64,000 bases of DNA from Aquilaria yunnanensis (Eukaryota; Streptophyta; Magnoliopsida; Malvales; Thymelaeaceae). Shown piece after piece: positions 34,545 through 47,344 of the stretch. The translations under genes were made by a program, and so were the position numbers. Position 1 is the stretch's first letter. Each line of letters begins with the position of its first letter. The notes under the pieces were generated by a model. It was not told the origin of the DNA. It saw nothing but the letters and a program-made list of their open reading frames with translations, and ran no database searches. Location of the stretch: assembly GCA_039654915.1 (NCBI GenBank), contig CM077594.1, positions 111,676,893 to 111,740,892 on the forward strand, written 5' to 3'.

Positions 34545-35241
34545 TTAGACAACCAAGCAATAAAAATTGAAATCCAGTTGGAAATTTTCATTTTTGTTAC
34601 TAGGATCTGCCATGCAAGTTCTTTTGTTATGCCCATATTGAAGGCAACAAGTACATTTTAGTGTGGTTGATCTCTTATTTAAAGCTGCCTCCTCCCTAAC
34701 TTTTCTTTTCCTTAATTTTCTTGGGCTACCAGCTAACCTTTTAACAAATAGAGGCTGAATTGCATATTCAGGTTTAGGGGGAGTGTAGTTAGTGGGTGGA
34801 ATGGGGTGGATAACCTTTTCATACACCTTTTTATACACATAAATAGTGTGGAATTCATCATAGAAGTCTTCAGGCTTCTTCCTCATGTGTGAGATGGGCT
34901 GAATTGCATGCTTGCATGGTATTCCACTCATCATCCATGCGTTGCAGGTACAAGTCCTCTCCACTATATCCATAACTTCTGTTTGTTGTTTACCACACAA
35001 AATCTGATATTCCCCCCTTTCCAGCAACAATCATTTTACATTTCCTCGAGGCTTGCACATTATTATCTAACATTTCCCTTGCTTTTGGAGTAAGTGTTCC
35101 ATCCCATGTGCACGAGGCAACATAATGTTTTTGGAATCTTGCCTTTTTCTTCATCCTTATACTTTCAAAAACTTAAAGAATGAGTTTACAGTACACCTTG
35201 CCCACCTAAGCATTAAAATGCTCTGTTATGTTGTTGGTCAT
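34545..35241 (-). pseudogene. MULE transposase, C-terminal part (SWIM and CCHC fingers)
   Basis: Reading the - strand, sequence directly after the solo LTR gives MTNNITEHFNA, the region following the MULE transposase core. It continues through KARFQKHYVASCTWDG into a frame at 35030-34545. There a SWIM finger (CTCNAWMMSGIPCKHAI; C-x-C..C-x-H) and a CCHC knuckle (CTCCLQYGHNKRTC) are intact. Stops near 35180-35215 show decay. This half is separated from the core at 36658-37280 by the solo LTR at 35242-36657. Confidence 0.87.
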
Positions 35242-36657
35242 TGTTAGTGTTGTGCCCAAAAAACCAATCATGAGATGATTGTATTTTTGCAAATTGAGTC
35301 ATGATATTTTATTGAGGCATTAATCCAGCAATTTTGTTTGTTGTTTTGTTTCTGCGTAACGTAATAAACATAATTGTAACCCTAGAATAATGATATTCTT
35401 AAACGTCCCTAGTATAGTATTATTGTGGAGCGGGTTGCAATAATACATAATGACTAGCATATGTGGAGACTAATATGAGATATGTAGTCTACATATGGGT
35501 ACAAGTTGGAGAACTTGTGTACTGGACCGACCCACCATGAGAACACTTCATGGATCGTTATATGAGTGTCATAAGTTATTCTCATAGTGATCATGGTATA
35601 TGTAGTCCTTCGACCTAAGATCATCAAGGTTCCCTACATGTGAGTCACATACTTTGATACTTTCCTTTGTTGCTCGTAACTGAGTGAACTTGAAGGAGGT
35701 CATTGGGTATGTCACATATCATGCGGAGGGATTTGTATGATCAAGATGGGATTTGTCCCTCCTATGTAACGGGAGTGATATCTTTGGGCCCCTTGATAGA
35801 GTGAGACTTAGAAAATGCATGGCCATGCTCCGATGAGTTGATATATGATATCAATGTCATCAGTTTAAGTTAGTCTACTCGGTAATCAAGAAACCAAAGA
35901 TTGGGCTATACGAGAGTGACACATTCCATGTCTCGTGCTTAGTCTTGATATCTTGGACAAAGGGACAATGGCATATATCGGTGATGATCATAAAGGTTTA
36001 GTCGATTCACCGACAATCTTGTCACTTGGGTAGCAATGATGTGTTGCTAGACACCGCTCATTGCTTATGATCATAAATGTGATTTATGATCATTGCCAAC
36101 ATGGCAAGAGCCTATTGGGTCGCACACGTAGAGCTATTTGGATCATTAGAGTGCATTGGCTAATTATTTGGGTTATGGTTTCACTTTAATTTCGTATTAA
36201 TAATGGGCCAAGGAGTTGAGCCATTATTAAGCCCGAAATTAAATCCTAATTGGATTAGGGCTTTGAAACCCATTAGGCCTGGAAGTTGAGTCTCACTATA
36301 AATACAACTTTTAAGTGAGAAATTCGCAGGTCTCCTTGCCCTAGCCTCCCAAAAGGACAGCCGCACTCTTCTCTTGCAATTCCTTGGAGGACGCAAGCTA
36401 GCACTGCGAGCGCAAGAGAAACGCATCTGCCGGGACGTGGTGGAAGCGTGGTGATCCCGAGAGGCTCGTGTGGATACCATAGAGAGCCTGAACACGTCAA
36501 CTGTTCAGGTTTTGTGATTCGACTCTACAGTTGAGTGAGAGATCTCAACCGAAAATTAGGTATGAAATTTTCGAACACCCGGTTTACCCCGTTTCACTTG
36601 GATCCTGGAGGGTTTCGGTTAAATTCCGCTGCGCTGTTTGGCTCCCGAAACCCAACA
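35242..36657 (+). mobile_element. Solo LTR (1416 bp) inserted in the MULE transposase
   Basis: The segment begins TGTTAGTG and ends CCCAACA (TG..CA type with TGTT/AACA ends). It is flanked by the identical GTCAT at 35237-35241 and 36658-36662. No internal retrotransposon region is present, so it is a solo LTR left by LTR-LTR recombination. A TATA box (ctataaata) near 36296-36304 would be its promoter, with a GC-richer transcribed part behind it. Removing it with one GTCAT reconnects the transposase frame on the - strand (..SDHM / TNN..). Confidence 0.9.
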
Positions 36658-37285
36658 GTCATATGGTCACTCTTTGATCAGAAATCAAACCCAACTTATG
36701 ACCACTGTGATACAGGTTTACCTTTCAACCATGCTTCAGCCTTCTCATTATGCATTTATGTTGTGATAGCCTTAAAATCCCTCTCATTATATGATTTGGC
36801 AGCCTTCTAAAACTAAAACCTCAGGTGCAACTTAGGGAATTTGGCCCTAAAGTCTGCATACAAATACCTAGCACAACCTTTGTGGTTAAAGTTAGGAAAT
36901 ATCATTGAAATTGCCTGTAACAAGCCCCGCATATAATAACTAGAATTTTTGGTTAATAATAGTAAACTGAAGTTTTTTAAATGAAGTTAAACACATTAAA
37001 CCAAATGTTTACCTTTTGTTTATTAGTCATAAAAACCCACTAACCATCACCAATGTAAGAATGAAGCTGTGTAAGAAACAAGGTCTAACTGTCCTTACAC
37101 TCGGCTCTACAACTCCAACTACCAAAGGTAGTATGCTATTGTTTCCATCTAGTGTTATAGCATTTAGAAGGATCATATCAAATGGTCCCTTAAGAAAGGC
37201 ACCATCCAGCACAATGAATGCCTACAACCACTTAGAAATCATTTTTTTCCTGGGAATTATAATTGGCAAAAGAGGCAAATAATTG
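36658..37285 (-). pseudogene. MULE transposase, central catalytic part
   Basis: The - strand frame at 37212-37027 reads LDGAFLKGPFDMILLNAITL, then DGNNSILPLVVGVVE. This is the MULE transposase core (LDGxFLKG..DGNN..P..A.VE) holding the first catalytic Asp. Downstream frames give pieces such as KAEAWLKGKPVSQW and KSDHM, up to the LTR junction. In-frame stops (for example before SKSDH) show it is dead. The N-terminal third was not recognised; the next solo LTR lies immediately on that side. Confidence 0.85.
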
Positions 37286-37350
37286 GCTCAGCTTTTTGTG
37301 ATGGCGGACATCACCTACTATATTTTTTTATAATTAAATCACACACTCAC

Positions 37351-40339
37351 TATTACGCCCCCAATTTTATGAACCTTAATTTTAAAAGATATCTTAAATT
37401 CCCAGAATTATAAAGCATTTAATTAAAAATAATTTAAGAAATATGAGGTAAAACATTTTATTTAAATTATTTTCCAAACAATGAGAGTATTAAATGAAAT
37501 CATAGTAGTTAAGTGACAATCCCAGGAAAACTAATATGCGCATAATGTGTCAACTTAAACCAAACCATATGTTTCTTTAGAAATCAAATAACACCAAGTT
37601 GAAATCCAATCCCAGCTAGTTCTACTTTCGAGGGGCTACAGTGTACCTTCACTCAATCTGCTCAATATCTTGAACCTCATTATATGGCTCAGTGTACTCT
37701 GTCTCCTCATAGTACTCATCTAAGAAAAACATGTCAAAATGAAGGGTGAGCACAACTTGCTCAGTAAGGGGGAAGTATCAGGCCCATCACGTGGGTCCTA
37801 ATATTCCCGTAACAAACAACAATGAATAATAAAATTTAAGTTGTAACAATTTAATTAAAGAACAATTCCATACAACATCATAACAACAATATCAAAGTCC
37901 TACTAGCATGCTTGAACTACCATGCATATGCATAATTCCTTTTTTTGATTAAATAATATCTTATTGATCGATCATTTAATCTAATACTTAAATGCTGTCG
38001 GACCAACCTAGGGTGGTGAGTGTGTACATCACCCACTCTCGGGATAACTCTTAGGCAGTGCCACTAGGGATGCCGCCAAGCCAGAGCCTCTCGGGATACC
38101 TACGCCGAGGTAGAGCCTATCGTGATACCAGCCATAAGCATGGTCACTCGCCAGCTATGGTCTGACAGCGCACAAATCATATCTCCATACTCCGTGTCAA
38201 TATCGGGTCATGACTAGGGACGGTTTGCCGCCACCCTAACATGCTTCTCGGGTTCGAATCGTCCGTTCCGAACCTCTCGTCTAAATTTACGGCTTGTTAG
38301 GTCATGTAGATATGGTTCGTCACCAACCTTGCATGCCTTGTATTTTGTCTTACTCTTCAAATCTTTTATTTAATGCAATCTTGTGTATGACAAACATCAA
38401 TCATATACAACAATCAATTGATGCATGACCATAGCTCATTTTATTTTAGCTCTTTTTAGTAGAATGCCACGATTCTAGTGCATCATATTTCTTTTATCGT
38501 GTTATCTTAGTTTAGTGTTACATGATGTCATGACAATTAATGATATCTTTTAAGTGTATTTGTGATAAATGTTCATCTCATTTCTCGTGAATTCTTTCTA
38601 AATTTGTCATTTAGCATTTACGCTCCTAATCCTTTATCTATCGGCTTATAATAATTTATTACGGTCCTAACATGCCACTAACGGTTGCTTCCAATCTCAT
38701 CATGTTGCTAGTGAGTTTGTCGGCCATAAACATGGTACTAGCGGTGTTTATTTAGGCGGTCCTAACATATTTTTAATTTAATTCTTGTTACAAGCAGTTC
38801 TAATATGATACTAGCGCCAAACATACATCATACATCACATCATTACAACCATACAACCAACCAACCAAAATTACATTTCAATGGAAAAGAACTAAAATAA
38901 AATAAAATAAGATAAAATAAAATTCTAGAAAAACTAATTAATGACCCTACCCATGTTGCCCACGCATTTAAAGATTTTGTTTAGTCCAATTACTTACTTA
39001 AAATTTATTATTCGGGTTGATGCTTATTTTGGGCCTAAGAGGGCCCATGAGAACTAACCCGTTCTTCCCCCTTACCTAATTTGGAATAATACGGTGAAAT
39101 AGGCGATTTCCTAGAATGGTCCTACAAAATGTTAGTAAGGAAAAAAAATCAGAAAATATGCTAAAATTTAGAAATTTTCCTAAATGGTACTTGGAAGGTT
39201 CATGTTCTCAACATCTAAGCTAAAATTTTACCTAGTGAGCAAAAAGGGTCTCGGGGTGTCTCCGGTGGCCTCGTGCTTATTCAGGATCGTGTCGGGAGCC
39301 TTCTTGATATTGATCCTAAAAATTACAGTCGCCACACACTAAGTTATATGCTCATTTAATGGATGTAAAAACTGATCTTGCAAGGGAATTTTTTTTTATT
39401 TCCGTTACCGATGTATTTTTGGGATCTCTAGCGCTCCGGGAGTCCAAGAAGCACTAAATCCTCAAGTAAGGAATTTCTAGCCTTTTGTAACAACATGGAC
39501 AGCAAGGAAAATAGAATTATTAGGGTTGTAAGATTTAAAAATTTACAGCCAAAATAATTTTAAAAAGGCTATGGTGGCTTACCGGGGCTTAGGAACAAGT
39601 ATGGACCTGATTGCACTAGAAATGAGTGCAAAAACCTAAAAGTTGGATTAACGATAACCTACCAAAAAATTACAGCAAAGATATAAGGCTTTTAGGTGCT
39701 AGAAAAAAAATTAAAAGAGTGATATAGAATGATGTGGACTCACACAAATGAATTTGGGATCATCAGTATGCATAGGATCGATTTTGGTATCCGGATGTGG
39801 TTTCCCTTCAACTTAATGAACCTAAGCAATAATAGGGAATTAAATAAAATAAAAATAAATAAATAAAATTGCTTGGATGATGGAGAATAAAGCCCAATGG
39901 TTGGACTTACGACGGTTCGACAAGGAACGGAATCGAGTTGACAACGATACACAATGGTGTGATGATGATTCTTCTAGTGCAACGACTTCTCCTCTCCAAA
40001 TAGCAAAACCAGCAATATTGGATCAATTAAATAGCTGTGTAGGTGGAGTAAGAAGAATTTCGGAGAGAAATATAGTAAAAATATTAGAAACTAATTCGTT
40101 TGGCAATAGTAGGATTAATGGCCATGGCGTTCGCCTGGGGTGGTGCGGCTTGGCGGCTGGAGAGGAAAAAGAAATAGTTGAAGGCAAAACGCATATGCCT
40201 AGGTTTTGTTTTTCGAGAGAAGGTTTCGGACCCTGACTTAGCTGTAGTTATGGGGAGAAGGGAAGAAATAAAAAAATAATAAGGTTAATGGGATAATTAG
40301 TCAAATAAGAAAAAGGTAAGTAGATTAAATCTGTTTAAT

Positions 40340-40382
<43 letters not shown>

Positions 40383-40909
40383 TATTCCAGACATATTCTA
40401 GTCTATCATGCGGCAGGAAGTTATATTTTTATACTAAGATAAAATTAGGGCTAAGTAAGAAATTATCTCATACAACAAAAGCACGAACCTGGTTTAAACT
40501 CTACCTGTGTGTAGGCTAAATTTTTGAAAACCTAAGCAAATGAATTCAGAATTGAGTGAGGTAAATTTCTTTTGACTCATTTTGTTAAGAAGAATCCAAT
40601 GGTGATTCCAGATTTTCCATCCGATGCTCGGTTGTAAATGACAAAAATGCCCCTAGCCTAAAGAAAATGACTTTGAGCTTCCGGTTTGGAATTTGACTTA
40701 ATAACCACTAAAGGAATCATCTAAGGATCAAGCTTCTTAATTTTATATTGATTTTCTAAATTGATAGGTAAAATTACAAAAATACCCTTGAGGACAAAAT
40801 GTTAATTAATTTATTTTTATTAATTTATTTTTTTTTTATTTATTTCTTTTTTTTATTTATTTAGGGTAATTTAGTAATTTTATTTTCCTTAATTTCTAGG
40901 GTTATTACA
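37351..40909 (-). mobile_element. Large solo LTR (3.56 kb) with 5-bp target duplication
   Basis: In - orientation it starts TGTAATAACCC at 40909 and ends GGGCGTAATA at 37351. Both sides carry the same 5-bp CTCAC (+ strand; 37346-37350 and 40910-40914). It contains no gag or pol. The - strand phrase cttactgagcaagttgtgct, near 37765-37745, is typical of chromovirus (Tekay/Del-like) LTRs as I know them. The frame at 39877-40236 is not recognisable. A (TA)n/(CA)n microsatellite lies at about 40346-40382. Confidence 0.8.
40346..40382. repeat. (TA)n(CA)n microsatellite
   Basis: About 13 TA dinucleotides are followed by acacacaca. It lies inside the large solo LTR. Confidence 0.9.
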
Positions 40910-41404
40910 CTCACATTTACGATCAAGAGAAATCTTACATTATTGTTTTAAATGTGGGCAAATTGGCCACTTATAAATTTAACAGAGAGCATATTATATT
41001 TTTTTAGCATATTTCGTTAAATAATGGAAATAAAAAGGCCACATAATCATCATTCTCGTGGCTAAATGACAACATTTATACCCGAATTACATTCATTGAT
41101 CACATAAGTCCTCGGACTAAAAATAATAACAACTTTCTCTATTCCCTTGATCTTTCCTCCTTCGCAACCTTCTACACCATCTCCTTCCATCTCCATGTCT
41201 CCCCCTCGACACATAGTGTCCGACCTTTGCTCTTTTTACTCTACAGAAAAACTCTCAAATTTTGTCTAATTTCAACTAAATTATTAGGTCAAGTTTGAAA
41301 TACATGTCACTGCCCAGAAGACTAATTCAACAAATAATAGTCCAAATCTTCTGAATAAAAAAATGGTCCTTTCTTATACTAGGTCCCTCTCTCTCCTAGA
41401 TCTA

Positions 41405-41700
41405 TGTTACATGTGCAAGCTAACGTGGATCTTTCCAGGTGCCACTGTGGATGTGTGTATGGGAAGAAGGAGAGGTGGTTAAGAATTTTTCTAAAAGGTT
41501 TATCATTTACATCAAGTACGATTGTTTTGCTTTTCATTTTCCTTTTAGTGGCATATTTTGATGTATTTAGGAGGATCCCTCCACCTGAATGAATCAAAGA
41601 AGAATTATTCCCATTTCTGTCTTTTTCTTCCAATTTTTTTATTCATTTCCCCTTAGCTTCCGAAACTAACTTATGTTGGGTTTCTCGAGCTAAGCCATTA
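41405..41700 (+). repeat. 5' LTR of the outer chromovirus
   Basis: This copy is 296 bp, the same length as the 3' LTR at 51537-51832, with shared blocks such as agaagaattattcccatt. It differs at many scattered sites, mostly transitions. Confidence 0.92.
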
Positions 41701-41819
41701 GTGGTATTAAAGTGGCATTCTTTGCACGATGGCTGACGAAACTCATTCCCAGGATTGGCACAAAGCAGTCGAAGAGTTCATGGAAGGCTCAAAGGAGCAA
41801 TCAGAGCGAACGAACAAAG

Positions 41820-44800
41820 ACATCGCCATATTGGGGATGAACTGGCTTAATGCCAACCGAGTAGTCATAGACTGCCATGCCAGGCAAATTTGTCTGCCTA
41901 GATATAGGCCCCAATCTTTGGAAAGATCATCTGGGTTAGTCTTAGAAAATCACTTAAAGGTGATGGAACACAAACCCCTGATAATAAAAGGTGAATACTT
42001 AGGATTAAATGGAACTAAGGTAGAAATAGAGCTGGGCAACATACCCATAATCCAGGAATTTCCTGGAGTGTTCCCTGCAAATCTCCCAGGACTCCCTCCT
42101 ATAAAAGAAGTTGAGTTTGAAATCAGATTGGTTCCAGGAGCTGCACCAGTGTCCATTGCTCTTTACAGTATGGCTATTCCTGAAATGGTAGAGCTAAGAA
42201 AGCAATTGGATGAATTGCTTGAGAAGGGTTTTATTAGGCCAAGTACATCTCCTTGGGGAGCACCTGTACTTTTTATGAAGAAAAATGATAGAACCCTTAG
42301 GTTATGTATTGAATACAGAAAGCTCAATGCATTAACCATTAAGAATAAATACCCCTTCCTGAAGATTGAGGATCTATTCGATTAGTTAAAGAGAGTTAGA
42401 GTTTTCTCCAACATAGACCTCATATCTGGATATTTTCAGCTAAGAGTCAAAGAAGAAGATATACCAAAGACAGCTTTTAGGACCAAATATGGTCACCTTG
42501 AGTACACGGTAATGCCGTTTGAGCTCACTAATGCCCCAACCTTTTTCATGGACCTCATGCAAAGAATGTTCAAGGCTTATTTGGACGACTTTGTTATGGT
42601 ATTTATCAATGATATACTTGTGTACTTAAAGGATAAAGAAGCCCATAAGGAGTACCTAAAAGTAGTGTTAGGCTTGCTAAATGAGCATAGGCTATATGGC
42701 AAGCTAAGTAAGTGCCAATTTTGGGGCTAAGGAAATTGGATTTCTCAAGCATATGATCAATGAGCATGGTTTAGATGTTGATCCCAAGAAAATTAAGGCT
42801 GTCTTAGAATGGAAGCAACCTCAGACTATGAGGGACATAAAAAGCTTATGAGGACTTGTTGGTTACTACAGGAGATTTATGCCCAAATTTTCTATACTAG
42901 CAGCTCCGCTCACTCAATTAACAATAAAGGACCAAAAATTTGAGTGGAACGAGCAATGTGAGGCTAGTTTTTAAGAACTTAAGAAAAGATTGACTACAGC
43001 CCCAATACTGGTTCTACCAGATCCTACTAAGGAGCATGAAGTGTTTACTGATGCTTCTCGAGTAGGGCTAGGCTGTGTCTTAATACAAGGGAAACAAGCC
43101 ATAGCTTATGGATCAAGGCAATTATGGTATCATGAAAAGAATTATCCACTTCATGATCTGGAGTTAGCAGTAGTGATCTTTGCTCTTAAGTAGTGGAGAC
43201 ACTACCTGCTAAAAGGAAAATTTCAAGTCTTCACAAACCATAAGAGTCTGAAATACTTGTTCACACAGAAAGACTTGAACATGAGGCAGAGAAGATGGCT
43301 TGAGTACTTAAAAGATTTTGAGTGCGTCATTGAGTATACAGCTGGGAAAGCTAATGTAGTAGCTGATGCTCTCAATAGAAAGTACACGGGAGTACTTAAA
43401 GCCACTGGAGAACCTGCTGAGGTAGAGGTACTAAGTATAACTAAGTTAGCCCAAGAATGGGGACAGTGGGAAATGGACCAAGTGAAGGCCCTAACTATTA
43501 GGTCTGAGTAGAATGAACTAATTCAGGAAGCTCAGATTCAAGATAGAGAGATCCCTAGAATCTCTGGGTAGAAACAAGGGAAATTATATCAAGGATTTTA
43601 CTTTAAGGTTGTAATACTATATTTCCAAAATAGGATTTATGTGCCTAATAAGGATGGACTTAGGCAACAAATCCTAGAAGAAGCCCATTCCTGTTTGATG
43701 AGTATACATCATGGAGCTCAGAAAATGTATAAAGATTTGAGATCTCATTTCTGGTGGCCATATATGAAACAAGAGATTGGTGCTTATATAGCTAAGTGTA
43801 TGACTTGTCAACAAGTCAAAGTGGAGCACCAGAGACCTAGTGGTAAACTACAAGGCTTGTCTATACCAGAAAGAAAATGAGGATCTATATCCATGGATTT
43901 TGTAGTGGGTATGCTGCTAACCCGAAGAAAATATAATGTAATCTAGGTCATAGTGGATAGATTGACCAAGGCAGCCCACTTTTTGCCCATAAACCTTGCG
44001 GACTCACTAGAGAAGTTAGCCCAATTATATGTTAAGGAGATAGTAAGGTTGCATGGTGTACCTGATGACATTGTCTTTGATAGAGACCCAAGATTTGTGT
44101 CCAGATTCTGGAAGTCCTTGCACCATGCCTTGGGCACTAAGCTAAAGTTCAGTTTTGCATACCATCCTCAAATAGATGGGCAGATTGAAATGACCATTCA
44201 AACCTTGGAGGATTTGTTAAGATGTGGTGCCATAGACTTCTAAGGAAAATGGGATAGACATTTGCCTTTAGTGGAGTTTTTGTACAACAATAGCCATCAC
44301 TCAGTGATCTACATAGCACCATACGAGGCACTTTATGGAAGAAGGTGTATAACTCCATATTGTTAGCATGAGCCGGGAGATAAATTGGAAATAGACCCAG
44401 AGTTCATAAGAGAGACTACTGGGAAAATTAAGCTAATCCAAGAAAAGATTAAGGCTGTCAATAATAGGCAAGAATCATATGCCAACCTTAAGAAAAAAAG
44501 GGACTTGGAGTTCCAGGTAGGAGATCGAGTATGGTTGAAAGTATTTCCTATAAAAGGAGTAATGAGGTTTGGCAAGAGGGGAAATGTAGCCTACAAGTTA
44601 GAGCTACCCCTTGAGCTAAGACATGTACATGACACTTTTCATGTAAGCTTGTTGAAGAAGTGTGTCTCTGATCCTAAACAATTGGTACATGTCACTAGTG
44701 TTCCCATTACCCAAAATCTCACATATAAAGAAGAACCAATTTAGGTATTGGCAAGAGACACTAGGAAGCTTAGGAGTAAATGGATTCTTATGGTAAAAGT

Positions 44801-44930
44801 CCAATGGACTAACCATTATGAGGACGAGGCCACATAGGAAGTAGAAGTTGAAATGCTTAAGAGCTATCCTGATATATTCCCTAAGCTTCTAGGAAATTTG
44901 GAGGACCAAATTTCTTAAGGAGGGGAGTGT
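41820..44930 (+). pseudogene. Pol of the nested chromovirus (RT, RNase H, integrase, chromodomain-like)
   Basis: The RT frame (to 42385, then 42400-42730) has the usual [14 protein letters not shown] and [14 protein letters not shown], but its catalytic box reads FINDILVY, with Asn for the first Asp. RNase H (42990-43420) shows [15 protein letters not shown] and GKANVVADALNR. Integrase (43640-44350) has the HHCC zinc region and the catalytic Asp (VDRLTKAAHF), Asp (FDRDPRFVSRF) and Glu (DGQIEMTIQTLED). The C-terminal VGDRVWLKV block leads to a chromodomain-like tail ending near 44920. At least nine stop codons and one frameshift near 42730 interrupt it. Confidence 0.9.
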
Positions 44931-47336
44931 TGTAATGCCTGCAAAATCCTAAGTAATTTAGCCTCGGGATATGAAGAATTTTTCCTAAATTAGGAATTAA
45001 GTTCATTGAATTCAGGAGACACTAAATTAAGTGGGACCGGGGAGTATGATGAGTGTTCGACACTCTCAGAATTTAAACTTGGCTTAGGCCAAACAAAATA
45101 ATGAAAATTTAATATGATGGACTCAATTGGACAAATGGGACTTTTGGTGTTGGGCTCAATTGCCCAAATGCTAGAAATTGAGGGACTAAGGGGGGATTAG
45201 CTAATTTTAAAGGCATTGGATGCCATGGCTGTCACCTTCCTCCATTTTCTATTATTTTAATCCACATCCCCTCAAACTCATCACTTAGGATTCCTTCCTT
45301 CACCTACTTGTCCCCCACTTTTGACAAATTATCCCAATTTTTACCAAAATTTTCTACCTTGTCTCCACTTTGTATCCCACTCACTCCCATGTGAATCACA
45401 TGATCACCCTTATTCTCTCCCCTCAAATTTCATCCATAGATGCCCAAATACACTCCCATTTACTTCATTTCACTCTTCCCCATCTCTCTCTACACTCTCT
45501 CACTACAACTCCCTCATTTTTTTCTCAAATTTTGCCTTAAACTCTAAAACACTATTCTAAACTTCTTCTTCATTCTAAATTCAGTCAATACTCATTCTTG
45601 AGCATCTTTGAGCTTTTACCAAGTGTTCTTGGTGTCTACAAACTCTTAAGAACACCCCAAGCAAGAATCAAGAAGCAAATTGAAAGAAGGAGATATTTTT
45701 TGAAACCATCAACCAAGAGGAGTTTTGGCCAAGTCTTGTTCTTGGCATTCTTATGTTTGAAGCTTGTGTTATTGATACACATAAGCTTCTAAAGCCTTCC
45801 AAGGCAAGGAATCAAGTGGTGGATTCAAGAAAAGACGAGCGAGAGCTTGAAGGAAATCAAGCGAAAGGATTCAGCCATACCTCTTCAGTTGAGGTATTGT
45901 GTGTTCCACCAAGTGTTCTTGGTATTTTCCATGTTTCTAAGTTATGTAAAGCAAGAATATGACTTGCTAACTTTCTGTCCTTATAGGATCTTAAGCTAGA
46001 ACACAAGTTCTAGTTATAACGAGCAAGGAAAAAAAAAGAGCTAAACTTCTAAAGCTTTTGGGCAACAAAAGTTGCTAACGGTTTTGGTAAGGATTCTTAT
46101 ACTCTTTGAGTATTCGGGCCCTTAGGTGATGGATATTGGATGCCATATGATCCTAAAAAGGCTACAAAGGGCTATGTTTTGTTGCTTCGGCAACTTTGTG
46201 ATAGTTAGCTATGTGCAAGTATTATGGCTAAGAATTGAGTCGACCAACTCAATTCCCAAGCATAAAGAGCTCAGATTAATAAAATGGTTAACCTAGGAAA
46301 TGAAAAATATGGATCATGCTTGATATGCCCGTCAAGGGAATAAGGTGTTAAGTGGTGTGTATGTTTGTGTGCTTCTATATTTAGTTGTACATGCTAACCT
46401 CTGATTATCATTATCATTGTTATATGCATGTATCTTGCGTTTTCTTTGTCTTAGTGTTTTCTTTGCAGGAGCATGGAATATTTTTCCATGTTATTCTTGG
46501 CTATGTTAGGCTTTGGAAGCCATATGTTAGGCTCTAGGAGCCATACAGAATCCTTACTGAGTTTATAACTTACCCGTCATTCTTTACTTTTGTAGGAAAA
46601 AAACTTACTTGAAAGGCACTAAGGACAAGAGTATTGTATACTCTTTCTGTTAGTAAAGGTTTGTGTACGTATGTATTTGCTCAATATTATAAGTATTCTA
46701 AGTATTATGGGTTGCTTGTGTAACAAGCTAATAAGTGTGGACTTTATGTGCAAGACTTGGAGTTTAGATTGTGGGAACAAAGTCTCTAAGGTGGAAAGTA
46801 TATTGTTTGGCTCTTTGTGTGGTTTGCCATATTTGCATATGTTTTATGATGTTGGTCTTGTCTAAATGACCAAACTTGTGTTAAAAATAGACTTTAAGAA
46901 TATTCGGCCATAATATGTGTTAATGGCTTGCACATGGACTATTGGACTTTTGGTGGTCGTGAACATTTTGGGCCTAAGAATGTTGATGATGGATTTGCAT
47001 AATCGTATGTTTATAAGTCCATGCTTGATTATGAAAAACATGTGCATAATAAACAAAGTTTTCAAAGCTTGATTTGGTGTTTTGGTTGCCATACATGTAT
47101 TTGGCTACATTTGATAACGAGCTTAAAATGAACACACAAGTTCCACATAAGTACTAGCTTGTTTCCGAGAACACAATATAAACCTTTTAAGTAAATAATT
47201 AATGAGCTAGTACTAGTAATATCCTAGGGCTTTTGTCCATATGTTTTGATAAGAAATAAATACCCCTTATATGAAATTCCGTTACATGGTTAAGTAATTG
47301 GGCCTGAATGGGCCAGGGGCTAGGTTGGGCATGACA
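44927..47336 (+). repeat. 3' LTR of the nested chromovirus (about 2.4 kb)
   Basis: It begins tgttgtaatgcctgcaaaat right after the purine tract and ends gttgggcatgaca, where outer gag sequence resumes. The palindromic phrase ccaagtgttcttgg occurs twice (about 45618-45631 and 45908-45921). Open frames inside are short and unrecognised. Confidence 0.75.
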
Positions 47337-47344
47337 GTTTTAAC

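Larger units (their letters stand above)
41820..47336 (+). mobile_element. Nested 5'-truncated Tekay/Del-like chromovirus
   Basis: The element begins abruptly in the protease C-terminal region ([21 protein letters not shown]) and runs through RT, RNase H, integrase and a chromodomain-like tail. A purine tract (ttaaggaggggag) and a 2.4-kb LTR (44927-47336) follow. It lies within the outer element's gag: a gag N-terminus precedes it and gag resumes at about 47345 (RIDFPCFNDMDVDDW-like). No 5' LTR, gag or primer site of its own is present. The left junction (about 41810-41830) is not exact. Confidence 0.8.

Noticed and set aside
35700..36660. Frames of about 75-104 aa in the solo LTR
   Set aside because: They fall inside the LTR, on the strand opposite its TATA box, and have no domain.
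39877..40236. 119-aa + strand frame
   Set aside because: It lies inside a - strand solo LTR and shows no recognisable domain.
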